A stretch of 64,000 nt of DNA from Colwellia sp. MB3u-45 (GTDB lineage Bacteria; Pseudomonadota; Gammaproteobacteria; Enterobacterales; Alteromonadaceae): positions 124,001 through 188,000 of the forward strand of contig NZ_JACGVC010000049.1 of assembly GCF_014077005.1 (NCBI RefSeq), given 5' to 3'. Within the stretch, counting starts at the first letter, position 1. Every line of letters starts with the position of its first letter. A model generated the notes under the pieces. It ran no database searches. It saw nothing but the letters and a program-made list of their open reading frames with translations, and had not been told where the DNA came from. Of this stretch, positions 35,767-45,630 are shown piece by piece. A program made the translations under genes and the position numbers.

Positions 35767-36033
35767 ATTGGCTGTCTCCCCTCCTAAGATCCTGACTTAA
35801 AAGTTACAAAAACTCACTTCATTGCAAAGACAATACTTCTTGATTAACCTCATTTACTTGCAATATTCATCACTATTCATCACTGGGCACTAGCGAGTGT
35901 AATGTTAAGTAGTGCGATTATTGTCTTTAAATATGTAATAAAACAACAAAAACGATCTGTAGTTTTATCAGTTACAAATAAACTACCGCAGTGAAACCCG
36001 TTATTGTTATTATTTTTGTTTTATATTTTAAGC

Positions 36034-36061
36034 AAAAAAAACCAGGCAATGCCTGGTTTTT
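36034..36061 (-). terminator. Terminator of the zwf-pgl-edd-glk-eda operon
   Basis: AAAACCAGGCA and TGCCTGGTTTT form a near-perfect palindrome with A/T runs on both sides. It follows the stop of eda by about 50 bp. Confidence 0.8.
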
Positions 36062-36108
36062 ACTGATAAATTAATTTTTATCAGTCCTTAGTTAGCAACC
36101 AATGGCTA

Positions 36109-36756
36109 TTATTTTACATGCGCTAGTACTTGCTTTGCTAAACGCGTAATTTCTTGCCAATTACCTTGTTTAATAATTTCATCAGACACTAACCAAGAAC
36201 CACCACAACATGAAACATTGGGTAAGGCTAAGTAGTCTCGAACATTATTTAAGTTAATACCACCGGTTGGACAAAATTTAATGTCAGGAAATGGTCCACC
36301 AATTGACTGCAACGCCTTGACACCACCCGATGCTTCCGCAGGGAAGAACTTAAGATGATCATAACCACAATCAATGCCATCCATTAATTCAGAAATAGAA
36401 GAAATCCCCGGAATTAAGGCGATATTACCTTCTTTACCTGCTTTTAATAAATCTTTTGTTAGTCCTGGGCTAATGGCAAACTTTGCGCCAGCTTCGTAAG
36501 ACTTTTGTAATAAATCTCGATTAGTTACAGTGCCCGCACCAACAATGGCCTCGGGTAAATTTTTAGCTATGATGCTGATCACTTCTAATGCCGCAGGTGT
36601 ACGCAAGGTAACTTCTAGCACTTTTATGCCCGCTGCTAACAATGCTTCTGCAATAGGTAGTGCATTTTTAACATCTTTTATCACTAAAACCGGAACTATC
36701 GGACCCATAGCAAATAGATCTTTTGGCTGTATTTGCCAATTATTTGATAATGTCAT
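36109..36756 (-). CDS. eda: 2-dehydro-3-deoxy-phosphogluconate aldolase (KDPG/KHG aldolase)
   Basis: Cleaves KDPG to pyruvate and glyceraldehyde 3-phosphate, the last Entner-Doudoroff step. The 215-residue protein is a TIM-barrel aldolase. The VTLRTPAAL segment holds the catalytic Glu region (VLEVTLRT near 45-52). The Schiff-base Lys is in LKFFPAEASGG near residue 136. The GAGTVT segment near residue 76 is conserved. It is the last gene of the operon, eight bases past glk. Confidence 0.95.
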   Translation of the reverse strand: MTLSNNWQIQPKDLFAMGPIVPVLVIKDVKNALPIAEALLAAGIKVLEVTLRTPAALEVISIIAKNLPEAIVGAGTVTNRDLLQKSYEAGAKFAISPGLTKDLLKAGKEGNIALIPGISSISELMDGIDCGYDHLKFFPAEASGGVKALQSIGGPFPDIKFCPTGGINLNNVRDYLALPNVSCCGGSWLVSDEIIKQGNWQEITRLAKQVLAHVK

Positions 36757-36764
36757 AATTACTC

Positions 36765-37775
36765 TTAATGCCTTTTCGTGTTATTTTTTTGGATGATGTC
36801 ATTAGCTTTTTCTGACATAAATTGGTTAAGATATGCTGATGCACCAAGCAAACCAGGTTGTTCTTCAGTGACAACAAATGTTGGAATAGGTTGATTAAAA
36901 CTCGATAAACGCCCTTTCTGTTCAAATCTTTGTCTAAATTCACTGCTAGCAAAAAATTCGATAAAGCGAGGAACAACACCACCTGCAATATAAACACCGC
37001 CATAACTACCAAGCGTTAACGCTAGGTTACCGGCGAAACTTCCTAAAATTCGACAAAATTGCGCTAAGGTTTCCACGGCCAATGAACAACTGCCTGCCAG
37101 CGCTTTTTCAGTGATTTCTTTTGCTAATAATTTTGTTATCTCGCCATTTTTTTCGAAACTCAAGGCTTGGTATATTTGTTCAATACCTAGTCCTGACAAT
37201 ACTTGCTCGTAGGAAACACGGGCATATTTTTTTGAAAGAAATTGTAAAATGGCAACTTCTTGTTGATCCACGGGGGCAAAGTCTACATGACCACCCTCAC
37301 CGCTTAAACTATGCCAACCAGAATCGATGGCGATTAAATTAGCTACGCCTAAACCCGTACCAGCACCACAAATAGAAATGGGCTTGTTTGCTACAACATC
37401 ACCAGCACCTATTTGCACCTTTTGCGCAGCACCTAAATGTGGAATAGCATGAGCTATAGCAGTAAAGTCGTTAATTAGCACCAATTCGTTAAACTGTAAC
37501 TCTGCTTTGAGTTGTGTTTGTGAAAACTGCCAAGGTAGATTAGTCATCACAATAAGATCTTTATCTACTGGGCAAGCGATAGCTAAACAAGCATTAACGT
37601 TCTTACCCACTAATTGCTGCTGTGTAATATAGTTGGTTAATACCTCGGCCAAACTCGTGTAATCGGCACAAGCATAAATGGTGATGTTAGCAATATTACC
37701 TTGCGCGTCGACTAACGCCACGCGCATATTGGTGCCACCAATATCAGCAATAATATTTATCTCACTATCGGACAT
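36765..37775 (-). CDS. glk: Glucokinase
   Basis: Phosphorylates cytosolic glucose with ATP. The 336-residue protein belongs to the proteobacterial Glk family: the phosphate loop IADIGGTNMRVAL is near residues 9-21, the GAGTGLGVANLI segment near 137, and the EGGHVDFAP segment with the conserved substrate Glu/His near 161-169. It starts 2 bp after the stop of edd, in the operon zwf-pgl-edd-glk-eda. Confidence 0.94.
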   Translation of the reverse strand: MSDSEINIIADIGGTNMRVALVDAQGNIANITIYACADYTSLAEVLTNYITQQQLVGKNVNACLAIACPVDKDLIVMTNLPWQFSQTQLKAELQFNELVLINDFTAIAHAIPHLGAAQKVQIGAGDVVANKPISICGAGTGLGVANLIAIDSGWHSLSGEGGHVDFAPVDQQEVAILQFLSKKYARVSYEQVLSGLGIEQIYQALSFEKNGEITKLLAKEITEKALAGSCSLAVETLAQFCRILGSFAGNLALTLGSYGGVYIAGGVVPRFIEFFASSEFRQRFEQKGRLSSFNQPIPTFVVTEEQPGLLGASAYLNQFMSEKANDIIQKNNTKRH

Positions 37776-37777
37776 GG

Positions 37778-39625
37778 TTATCGCTCGCCTTGAAAATCAT
37801 CATCAAACAGTGAACATGCACCGGTTTCAGCTGAGCTTAAGTTACGACGCATAAAGCCAAATAATTCACGCCCCATACCTTGATGATGACCATTAACTTC
37901 AAAAATAGCATTTTTACGTTTTGCTAGTTCAGCATCATCAACTAACAAAGTTAACTCGCCACTTTCGCCATCGAGTAAGATCATATCACCGGTTTTAATT
38001 TTTGAAATTAAGCCACCATCTAACGCCTCTGGACATAAATGAATAGCAGCCGGCACTTTACCTGAAGCGCCAGACATTCTACCGTCGGTAACTAAAGCAA
38101 CTTTAAAGCCTTTATCTTGTAAAACCCCTAATGGTGGCGTTAATTTATGTAGTTCAGGCATACCACGGGCTTTTGGCCCCTGAAAGCGAACAACAGCAAT
38201 AAAGTCTTTTTCTAACTCGCCAGCATCAAAGGCAATATCAAGTTCGTGTTGATCTTCAAAAACAACTGCAGGTGCTTTAATCACAAAGCTACCTTCGCGC
38301 AGTGATGACGTTTTCAACACTGAAATACCTAAATTACCTTTCATAACTTTTAAGCCACCATGGCTACTAAAAGGTTTTGCAGCGGTAGCAATAATTTCGT
38401 CATCGCCTGAACTAGTTGCGCCGTCGATCCAAACTAATTTGCCATCTTCCAATACAGGTCGTTGGGTATAACGAGTTAAGCCGCGACCGCAGATGGTCTC
38501 AACGTCTTCATGTACCAAACCAGCATCAATAAGCTCTTTGAATAACAATGCCATGCCACCCGCTTCTTGAAACTGATTAATGTCAGCATGACCATTGGGA
38601 TAAATACGCGTTAATAGCGGTACAGCGTCAGATAAATCATTAAAGTCTTGGAAATTAATAATAATACCGGCCGCTTTGGCAAAGGCGATGATATGCATAG
38701 TTAAGTTCGTTGAACCACCGGTGGCTAACAAGGCAACAATAGCATTAACAATTGAACGCTCATCAACCATTTTACCTATCGGCATATAATTACCAGATTG
38801 CTGAGTTAAACGCGTAACTTGGCGCGCTGCAGCTTTGGTCAATTCTTCACGTAATTGCGTATTAGGGGCAATAAAAGAAGCGCCAGGTAGATGTAAACCC
38901 ATCACTTCAACCACTAATTGGTTAGAGTTTGCCGTACCAAAAAATGTACAAGTACCGGCGGTGTGATAAGACGCAGATTCTGCTTCTAATAACTCTTCTT
39001 TACCCACTTCACCTTGAGCATATTGCTGACGAACACGGGCTTTGTCTTTATTAGGCAAACCAGAAGGCATTGGGCCAGCGGGTACAAAAACGGTAGGTAA
39101 ATGACCAAAAGTCATACTGGCAATCATTAATCCAGGTACTATTTTATCGCAAATACCCATCATCAGTGCGCCATCAAACATATTATGCGACAGTGCAACA
39201 GCAGTCGACATAGCAATAACGTCTCGGCTCATCAAGCTTAAATCCATACCTGGTTGACCTTGTGTAACACCGTCACACATCGCAGGTACACCACCGGCAA
39301 ATTGGGCTACGCCACCGGTTTCTTTAACAGCGGCTTTAATAATGGCTGGGTAGTTTTCGTACGGTTGATGCGCTGAAAGCATATCGTTATAAGCAGATAT
39401 AATAGCAACGTCTGAATGATTAACACCACGTAATGTCGTTTTGTCATCGCTACCACAAGCAGCAAAACCATGAGCTAAGTTACCACAAGATAAACTAGCG
39501 CGATGTACAGTAGTTGATTTTTCACCCGCTATCTTTTCAAGGTAAGCCGCTCGGCTTGCTTTACTTCGATCAATAATACGTTGTGTGATCTGTACAATAT
39601 TTTTATTCATAACTGTTTTATTCAT
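37778..39625 (-). CDS. edd: Phosphogluconate dehydratase
   Basis: Dehydrates 6-phosphogluconate to KDPG, the defining Entner-Doudoroff step. It belongs to the IlvD/Edd family, with an iron-sulfur cluster. Landmarks are [13 protein letters not shown]-type (seen as [14 protein letters not shown] near 85), [10 protein letters not shown] near 120, the CDKIVPG segment near 177 and the [15 protein letters not shown] segment near 525. Three in-frame starts exist: TTG 39640, ATG 39625 and ATG 39610; the last fits the E. coli N-terminus best, but 39625 lies right after the pgl stop and is used here. Length about 615 (E. coli 603). Confidence 0.95.
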   Translation of the reverse strand: MNKTVMNKNIVQITQRIIDRSKASRAAYLEKIAGEKSTTVHRASLSCGNLAHGFAACGSDDKTTLRGVNHSDVAIISAYNDMLSAHQPYENYPAIIKAAVKETGGVAQFAGGVPAMCDGVTQGQPGMDLSLMSRDVIAMSTAVALSHNMFDGALMMGICDKIVPGLMIASMTFGHLPTVFVPAGPMPSGLPNKDKARVRQQYAQGEVGKEELLEAESASYHTAGTCTFFGTANSNQLVVEVMGLHLPGASFIAPNTQLREELTKAAARQVTRLTQQSGNYMPIGKMVDERSIVNAIVALLATGGSTNLTMHIIAFAKAAGIIINFQDFNDLSDAVPLLTRIYPNGHADINQFQEAGGMALLFKELIDAGLVHEDVETICGRGLTRYTQRPVLEDGKLVWIDGATSSGDDEIIATAAKPFSSHGGLKVMKGNLGISVLKTSSLREGSFVIKAPAVVFEDQHELDIAFDAGELEKDFIAVVRFQGPKARGMPELHKLTPPLGVLQDKGFKVALVTDGRMSGASGKVPAAIHLCPEALDGGLISKIKTGDMILLDGESGELTLLVDDAELAKRKNAIFEVNGHHQGMGRELFGFMRRNLSSAETGACSLFDDDFQGER

Positions 39626-39627
39626 AA

Positions 39628-40320
39628 TTACTTGGCCCAATAAACTTGTGTATTAATGTTTGGTGCTTGTAAAAAAGCCCTGATCGGCATTTCTTTACAT
39701 ACTTGTCCGGCAATAGCTTTAGCCAATACTTGTTTTTTACTGATACCGCTAATGTGTAAAAAAGTATTTTTGCTTTGTGCTAAGGCAGCAAAACTAAAAC
39801 TAATTCGCTGATGTGGCGCCGTTTTTGGTGTTACTTTCAATAATGCTTGGCTATCCTTGGCCAAGCATTGCGTTATTTCATCACTACAAGGAAATAACGA
39901 GGCAGTATGACCATCTTCACCCATACCTAAAATAAGTACATCTAATGGCAATAACTGCTGGTTTGCTGCTAGGTTTAAATCAGTTAAGGTTTCATCGCTA
40001 AGGATTTCACCTTGTTTTAAATAGAAAAACTTAGCTTTTACTGCTTCATTTTGCATGAGGTATTCATGCACTAATTTAGTATTACTATCACTTGAGTCAA
40101 TATCAACCCAGCGTTCATCCGCTAAGGTAATAGTTATAGCTTCCCACGCTAGCTTTTTCTTTGATAAGGCTTGAAAAAAACCTTTTGGTGTTGAGCCACC
40201 CGAGACCGCGATACTCGCTTTGCCTTTACTGTCCAACGCCGCCGTTAATAACGCGGCAACTTTATCTGCTAGTGCTTCGTCTAATAATTCACGTTGTTCG
40301 AATTCATTAATTTGATACAT
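39628..40320 (-). CDS. pgl: 6-phosphogluconolactonase
   Basis: Hydrolyses 6-phosphogluconolactone to 6-phosphogluconate. It is the DevB/SOL type of about 230 residues. Visible motifs are VSGGSTPKGFFQAL near 39-52, the DERWV segment near 67 and LGMGEDGHTASLFP near 130-143. I chose ATG 40320 because it forms a TAATG overlap with the zwf stop; a GTG four codons earlier lacks this. It is the second gene of the operon. Confidence 0.93.
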   Translation of the reverse strand: MYQINEFEQRELLDEALADKVAALLTAALDSKGKASIAVSGGSTPKGFFQALSKKKLAWEAITITLADERWVDIDSSDSNTKLVHEYLMQNEAVKAKFFYLKQGEILSDETLTDLNLAANQQLLPLDVLILGMGEDGHTASLFPCSDEITQCLAKDSQALLKVTPKTAPHQRISFSFAALAQSKNTFLHISGISKKQVLAKAIAGQVCKEMPIRAFLQAPNINTQVYWAK

Positions 40321-41789
40321 TATTCTACCCACTGGCGATCATCGCGTGCGATTAAAGAAATTGATGAAACGGGTCCCCATGAACCAGCTGCATAAGGTTT
40401 AGGTGCTTCATTGGTTGCTTGCCATGCTTCGATAATACTATCAGCCCATTGCCACGCTGCTTCAACTTCATCACGACGAACAAATAAAGATTGATCACCT
40501 TTAATAACTTCAAGCAATAAGCGTTCATAAGCATCAACAACACGTTGGTTGTCGTAAGCTTTAGAAAAACTTAAATCAAGTTTGTTTTCGTGAATTTGCA
40601 TTTGCGACGCGATACCCGGAATTTTATTCATCATTTCAAGTTCAACACCTTCGTCCGGTTGCAAACGAATGGTCAATTTATTTGACGGTAAATCGGCATA
40701 ACTCTCACTGAAAATATTATGAGCTTGTTGTTTAAAATGGACCACGATCTCACTGTGTTTTTGCGGCATACGTTTACCTGTTCGCAAGTAAAAAGGTACG
40801 CCAGCCCAACGCCAGTTGTCTATCTCTGCTTTAATGGCAACAAAAGTTTCTGTTTTACTATTGGCTTTTGCACCCTCTTCGTTCAAATACCCAGGGACAG
40901 CGACACCATTTAAATAACCATCCGCATATTGTCCACGCACGGTTTTATCTTTAACATTTTGTCGAGTAATAGGTTTAAGCGCTTTGATCACTTTTAGCTT
41001 TTCATCACGGACACAGTCAGCACTTAATTCAGCTGGTGGCTCCATGGCAACTAACGACAGTACTTGCAACAAATGGTTTTGCACCATATCTCGCATTTGC
41101 CCTGCTTCATCATAAAAACCCCAACGCCCTTCGATACCAACACTCTCGGCAACGGTAATTTGGACATGGTCAATACTGTTTCTATCCCAATTATTAGTAA
41201 AAAGGCTATTGGCAAAACGCAGCACTAATAAATTTAATACCGTTTCTTTACCTAAATAGTGGTCAATACGGTAAATTTGATTTTCATTAAAGTAACGAGA
41301 AACCTGATCATTAATCACTTTAGACGATTCTAAACAATGACCAATAGGTTTTTCCATCACGACTCTGTCTGCATCGTTGATTAACTTAGCCGTTTTTAAA
41401 CCTTGACTAATATCACCATAAATAGCGGGTGGTGTAGAATAATAATAAACTCTCGCACCCGATGCGGGTGATAAGCTTTCGGCTAATTGCTTGTATGATT
41501 TAAGGTCTTTAAAATCAAGCTGTTGATAAACAAGCCTAGCTAAAAACTTGGTCAAGGCTGCAACATCTAATGCTTCAGGTATAAACTCATTTAAGCTTTC
41601 ATCTATTTGTTTAGTAAATTGCTCAAGTGTTAGTTCATTTCGAGCAACAGCAATAATGCGGGTGTTATCACTCAACAGGCCGGCAAGTTCTAACTGATAT
41701 AAAGAAGGTAAAAGTTTGCGACGAGATAAGTCTCCCAACGCACCAAAAATAACAATCTCGCTTGCTAAAGGGCAATCTATGTTTTTCAT
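40320..41789 (-). CDS. zwf: Glucose-6-phosphate 1-dehydrogenase
   Basis: Oxidises glucose 6-phosphate to the lactone with NADP, feeding the Entner-Doudoroff and pentose phosphate routes. About 489 residues. The nucleotide loop FGALGDLSRRKLLPSLYQL lies near 15-33, and the active-site motif RIDHYLGKE near residue 175 holds the catalytic Asp-His. A TTG five codons upstream is also in frame; ATG 41789 gives the family length. It is the first gene of the operon and a perfect HexR-type palindrome lies 90 bp upstream. Confidence 0.95.
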   Translation of the reverse strand: MKNIDCPLASEIVIFGALGDLSRRKLLPSLYQLELAGLLSDNTRIIAVARNELTLEQFTKQIDESLNEFIPEALDVAALTKFLARLVYQQLDFKDLKSYKQLAESLSPASGARVYYYSTPPAIYGDISQGLKTAKLINDADRVVMEKPIGHCLESSKVINDQVSRYFNENQIYRIDHYLGKETVLNLLVLRFANSLFTNNWDRNSIDHVQITVAESVGIEGRWGFYDEAGQMRDMVQNHLLQVLSLVAMEPPAELSADCVRDEKLKVIKALKPITRQNVKDKTVRGQYADGYLNGVAVPGYLNEEGAKANSKTETFVAIKAEIDNWRWAGVPFYLRTGKRMPQKHSEIVVHFKQQAHNIFSESYADLPSNKLTIRLQPDEGVELEMMNKIPGIASQMQIHENKLDLSFSKAYDNQRVVDAYERLLLEVIKGDQSLFVRRDEVEAAWQWADSIIEAWQATNEAPKPYAAGSWGPVSSISLIARDDRQWVE

Positions 41790-41879
41790 AGTGTGTATTC
41801 TCAATTATTTATTTTACTGTAACTAAACTACATATGAGGCTAATTTATCTGCTATAGCCTCGTCAGTAAAGCTCTTTTT

Positions 41880-41894
41880 TGTAATATTATTACA
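41880..41894. promoter_or_regulatory. HexR-type operator before zwf
   Basis: TGTAATATTATTACA, a perfect palindrome that matches the HexR consensus known in Shewanella and other gammaproteobacteria. It sits 90 bp before zwf and 215 bp before hexR, on the zwf side of the divergent region. Confidence 0.85.
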
Positions 41895-41993
41895 TTCTTT
41901 CCATTTCATTTAAAAATAACCACTTCAAGACGACTTTAGTATGAAAATGGATTAAATGTTTGCAAAATTCAGTACTTTTGTTTTATATTAGTC

Positions 41994-42022
41994 GAAAATA
42001 TGAAATAAATTTTCATATTTTC
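41994..42022. repeat. Inverted repeat between zwf and hexR
   Basis: Perfect 12-bp arms GAAAATATGAAA (41994-42005) and TTTCATATTTTC (42011-42022) around five bases. It is unlike the HexR box. It may be an operator for another regulator or a hairpin near the hexR leader. Confidence 0.55.
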
Positions 42023-42108
42023 TGTTGTTAAGGCAGAAAATAAATTACAGTTACCCTTTATTTGCTCGGTAATTAACCAGTTAAGTAACACGCGAAGGCT
42101 TAAACGTA

Positions 42109-42957
42109 ATGAATATATTAGAAAAAATCGCCAACGAGTTAGAGACTTTCAGTAAATCTGAACGTAAAGTGGCAGACGTTATATTATCATCACCTGAAAC
42201 GGTTATACATGCCAGTATTGCTGCCTTGGCGAAACAAGCTAATATAAGTGAGCCCACGGTAAATCGCTTTTGTCGACGACTCGACACTAAAGGCTATCCT
42301 GACTTTAAACTGCATTTAGCACAAAGTTTGGCTAATGGCACACCTTACGTCAATCGCCATGTTGATGAAAATGATTCGGCTGAAGAATATACTTCAAAAA
42401 TTTTTGAATCAACCATGGCGAACCTAGAGTTAGCGCGTAAAAGTTTAGACAGTTCCACCATAAATCGCTCTGTTGACCTATTAACTCAAGCCAATAAAAT
42501 TTCTTTTTTTGGCTTAGGTGCTTCTGCGGTTGTCGCACACGACGCACAAAATAAGTTTTTTCGCTTTAATGTGCCTGTCGTCTATTTTGATGACATATTA
42601 ATGCAACGTATGAGTGCTATAAATAGTTGCCAAGGTGATGTTGTCGTCGTGATATCACATACCGGCAGAACTAAGTCTTTGGTTGATGTGGCAAGTTTAG
42701 CACGTGAAAATGATGCCACTGTCATAGGAATAACAACAGCAGGCTCACCATTAGCCAAAGAATGTAATATTGTACTATCAGTTGAGGTTGCTGAAGATAC
42801 CGACTTATATATGCCAATGGCATCACGTATTGCCCAGCTAACCTTAATTGATTGTTTGGCGACCGGTTTTACCCTGCGTCGCGGGACAAAATTTAGAGAC
42901 AACTTGAAGAAAGTTAAAGACAGTTTACGTAGCTCACGCTTTGAACGTAAAGACTAA
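42109..42957 (+). CDS. hexR: Transcriptional regulator HexR (RpiR family)
   Basis: RpiR-type regulator of 282 residues: an N-terminal helix-turn-helix (about 1-75; SIAALAKQANISEPTVNRFCRR) and a sugar-phosphate binding SIS domain (about 120-270; GLGASAVVAHDAQNKFF and the VISHTGRTKS segment). HexR relatives respond to KDPG, losing DNA binding when it accumulates. It is divergent from zwf and directly upstream of pykA, the classic HexR synteny. Its probable targets here are zwf, gapA and perhaps pykA. Confidence 0.93.
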   Translation: MNILEKIANELETFSKSERKVADVILSSPETVIHASIAALAKQANISEPTVNRFCRRLDTKGYPDFKLHLAQSLANGTPYVNRHVDENDSAEEYTSKIFESTMANLELARKSLDSSTINRSVDLLTQANKISFFGLGASAVVAHDAQNKFFRFNVPVVYFDDILMQRMSAINSCQGDVVVVISHTGRTKSLVDVASLARENDATVIGITTAGSPLAKECNIVLSVEVAEDTDLYMPMASRIAQLTLIDCLATGFTLRRGTKFRDNLKKVKDSLRSSRFERKD

Positions 42958-43026
42958 TTAGTGGCTATTGATGCATAGCCAACCCTTGATAAATACACAA
43001 AATATTATATAAATTTAAGGATTACC

Positions 43027-44481
43027 ATGCCTAGAAGAACCAAAATTGTCGCGACCTTAGGTCCAGCAACTGATGATAGAGCCGTATTAAAAGAAGTACT
43101 TGCTGCAGGTGTAAACGTTGTTAGATTGAATTTCTCTCACGGTGTTGCACAAGATCATATCGACCGCGCAAATACAGTACGTGAATTATCGAAAGAGCTA
43201 GGCATTTATGTCGGTATATTAGGCGACTTACAGGGACCTAAAATTCGAGTTTCAACATTTAAAAATGGCCCTATACAATTAGTTATTGGTGAAAAATTCG
43301 AATTAGACGCCTCATTAGCCAAAGGCGAAGGTTGCCAAGAGAAAGTGGGTATTGATTACAAAAAACTTCCTCAAGATGTAGTGCCAGGTGATATTTTGTT
43401 ACTCGACGATGGCCGTGTACAACTCCGCGTGCTTGAAACCAAAGGAGATTCAGTTTTCACTGAAGTTACTGTTGGTGGTCCATTATCAAACAACAAAGGT
43501 ATTAATCGTCAAGGCGGTGGTCTTACTGCTCCTGCTCTTACTGATAAAGACAAAGAAGATATTAAGCTAGCAGCTAAAATTAACGTTGATTTTCTTGCGG
43601 TATCTTTTCCACGTGACGCCGCTGATATGCGCGAAGCGCGTTTATTGGCACAAGAAGCCGGTTGTGACGCTCGTTTAGTGTCAAAAATTGAACGTGCTGA
43701 AGCGGTAAATGATGACAAAGTGTTAGACGGAATCATTCTAGCGTCTGATGTTGTTATGGTTGCCCGTGGTGATTTAGGTGTTGAAATTGGTGATGCGGCC
43801 TTAGTGGGTAAACAAAAACATATTATTCTCCGTAGCCGCCAGTTAAACCGCGTAGTTATCACGGCAACGCAAATGATGGAAACCATGATTGAGCAACCTA
43901 TGCCTACACGTGCTGAAGTGATGGATGTTGCTAATGCCGTGCTTGATGGTACAGATGCAGTGATGCTTTCTGCTGAAACCGCTGCAGGTAAATACCCGAT
44001 TGAAACGGTAAAAGCAATGGCGAGTGTTTGTATCGGCGCAGAGAAAGAAAGATCGGTAACTACCTCAAAGCATCGCGTAGAAACAGCCTTTACTGAAGTG
44101 TCTGAAACCATTGCTATGTCAGCTATGTACGCGGCTAATCATTTAGTCGGTGTTAAAGCCATCATCGCATTAACTGAATCGGGTCATACCACAAAAATCA
44201 TGTCACGAATTTCTTCTGGTTTACCGATTTATTCGTTATCTCGTCATGCTAAAACCTTAACTAAAACAGCGATTTACCGTGGTGTTTATCCAGTTGCGTT
44301 TGACTCTACAGATGCTGACAATGCTGAAAAAATGGCAGAAGATGTATTGTCTACCGTGGTTAAAGGTTCTGAACTGGTTGTGGGCGATAAAGTGATCTTA
44401 ACGCACGGCGATGTAATGGAAACTGTTGGGGCAACTAACACCTTAAAAGTGCTAACCTTAACTAAAAGTCACTTTGCTTAA
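43027..44481 (+). CDS. pykA: Pyruvate kinase (PykA type)
   Basis: Converts PEP and ADP to pyruvate and ATP. The 484-residue protein begins [17 protein letters not shown] as in PykA. It carries the NFSHG segment near residue 37, the catalytic Lys in SKIERAEAV near 219, and [11 protein letters not shown] near 278. It lies 69 bp after hexR and may share its transcript. A strong terminator follows. Confidence 0.95.
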   Translation: MPRRTKIVATLGPATDDRAVLKEVLAAGVNVVRLNFSHGVAQDHIDRANTVRELSKELGIYVGILGDLQGPKIRVSTFKNGPIQLVIGEKFELDASLAKGEGCQEKVGIDYKKLPQDVVPGDILLLDDGRVQLRVLETKGDSVFTEVTVGGPLSNNKGINRQGGGLTAPALTDKDKEDIKLAAKINVDFLAVSFPRDAADMREARLLAQEAGCDARLVSKIERAEAVNDDKVLDGIILASDVVMVARGDLGVEIGDAALVGKQKHIILRSRQLNRVVITATQMMETMIEQPMPTRAEVMDVANAVLDGTDAVMLSAETAAGKYPIETVKAMASVCIGAEKERSVTTSKHRVETAFTEVSETIAMSAMYAANHLVGVKAIIALTESGHTTKIMSRISSGLPIYSLSRHAKTLTKTAIYRGVYPVAFDSTDADNAEKMAEDVLSTVVKGSELVVGDKVILTHGDVMETVGATNTLKVLTLTKSHFA

Positions 44482-44546
44482 TATTGTTTTATAACGGTTA
44501 ACCTGACTTACCGTGGTGCACGGTAGTTAACCAAAAATAATTAACT

Positions 44547-44579
44547 AAAAATAGGTAGCTAAAAGCTACCTATTTTTTT
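44547..44579 (+). terminator. Terminator of pykA
   Basis: ATAGGTAGCT (44551-44560) and AGCTACCTAT (44564-44573) around AAA, flanked by A-run and T7. Confidence 0.85.
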
Positions 44580-44626
44580 GTTTTTTTATCGCGCTATTTG
44601 TATTCAGTGTTTAAGTACCGAATACA

Positions 44627-45475
44627 TTAATCATCATTAATTAGATACGCTAAATCGCCAAGTATTTTATCAATTTTTTTGTTGATGCGTTTACGCTGCT
44701 TATTAGTTGCCGTTGTCACCATATAAAGAAAAATGTTAGTGAACACCTGATTGTTACTGTTGGTCATGGCATTAAATTTTTCATCTCGTAAACGACGACC
44801 GTCAACAAATAAACGATAAAACTCCAATTTAAATTCATGGTCTGGTAAGTTGCCATTTAATAAGTCAGCAAACTGCTGGGTCCAACGTTGTCGGTAAAGC
44901 ATACGCGGTTCAAATGAGCGCTGATAGCCTTTGCCTAGCAATGTTACTTGCGATTTTTGCTCAGGGCTTAACTTACCAAACCAGTCTTTAAGTTGCTCCT
45001 TTTGCTGGTCCGTGCGTTCTTCTAGCCAGTCCTGCTCAGACAAAGCCTCATCATCATCAAGCCTCTCTTGATGAGCCTCTTGTAGTGCTTGTAACAATTG
45101 CTGTGTTTGTTCGGTTGACAAACTAACAACCAAAGGCTGTAACTTAGGCTCTGTAGCAATTAAAAAGTTTTGCCAATGCTCAGTAAATTGTACAAAGTTA
45201 GCCGCGATGTCCTGCTCATTTATTTGATCGTTAATCGCCATTTTAAGGGCTTTAAGCTGCTGCACATAAGCGGGTAATTGTGTGGTGCGATGCCATAAAT
45301 GCAGTTGTTCAAACTCATCATCAAAGCGTTGCTGTTGTTGCTCAGTTAGCGTGACATAGTCATCAAGATACCAATGAGTCCACCAATCTAAATGGTTATA
45401 GACAAAACGGAAACTACAGCCGGATAAAAACACAGCCATTGATAGCCAAATTAGTATTAGTTTTATTTTCTTCAT
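44627..45475 (-). CDS. DUF6279 lipoprotein
   Basis: Lipoprotein of 282 residues; the signal peptide ends in LSGC (Cys20). The following FRFVYNHLDWWTHWYLDDY stretch, near 23-41, is diagnostic for DUF6279, a family of Alteromonadales lipoproteins without known function. The rest is a helical, highly charged protein rich in Gln, with coiled-coil character. The gene stands alone, convergent with pykA and divergent from pfkA. Confidence 0.8.
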   Translation of the reverse strand: MKKIKLILIWLSMAVFLSGCSFRFVYNHLDWWTHWYLDDYVTLTEQQQQRFDDEFEQLHLWHRTTQLPAYVQQLKALKMAINDQINEQDIAANFVQFTEHWQNFLIATEPKLQPLVVSLSTEQTQQLLQALQEAHQERLDDDEALSEQDWLEERTDQQKEQLKDWFGKLSPEQKSQVTLLGKGYQRSFEPRMLYRQRWTQQFADLLNGNLPDHEFKLEFYRLFVDGRRLRDEKFNAMTNSNNQVFTNIFLYMVTTATNKQRKRINKKIDKILGDLAYLINDD

Positions 45476-45630
45476 TTAATATTTCTCGTACAACTTATAG
45501 CAATTGAATTAAGCCCAGTTATTGACCTACAGTAAACTATGCGCGCCTTAATGAAAAACTATTTTACCTTAAGGTAAATCACTGCTAATTTGAAATGCAT
45601 TCCTCGGACATATAAATCGAGAAGAAAGCT

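Larger units (their letters stand above)
35710..36108. other. Intergenic region with two opposed terminators
   Basis: Between convergent gapA and eda. A terminator for gapA lies at 35738-35766 and one for the eda operon at 36034-36061. About 270 bp of AT-rich DNA between them holds nothing recognisable. Confidence 0.6.

Noticed and set aside
43509-44111. 200-codon antisense frame in pykA
   Set aside because: Same reason: it lies wholly within conserved pykA sequence on the other strand.
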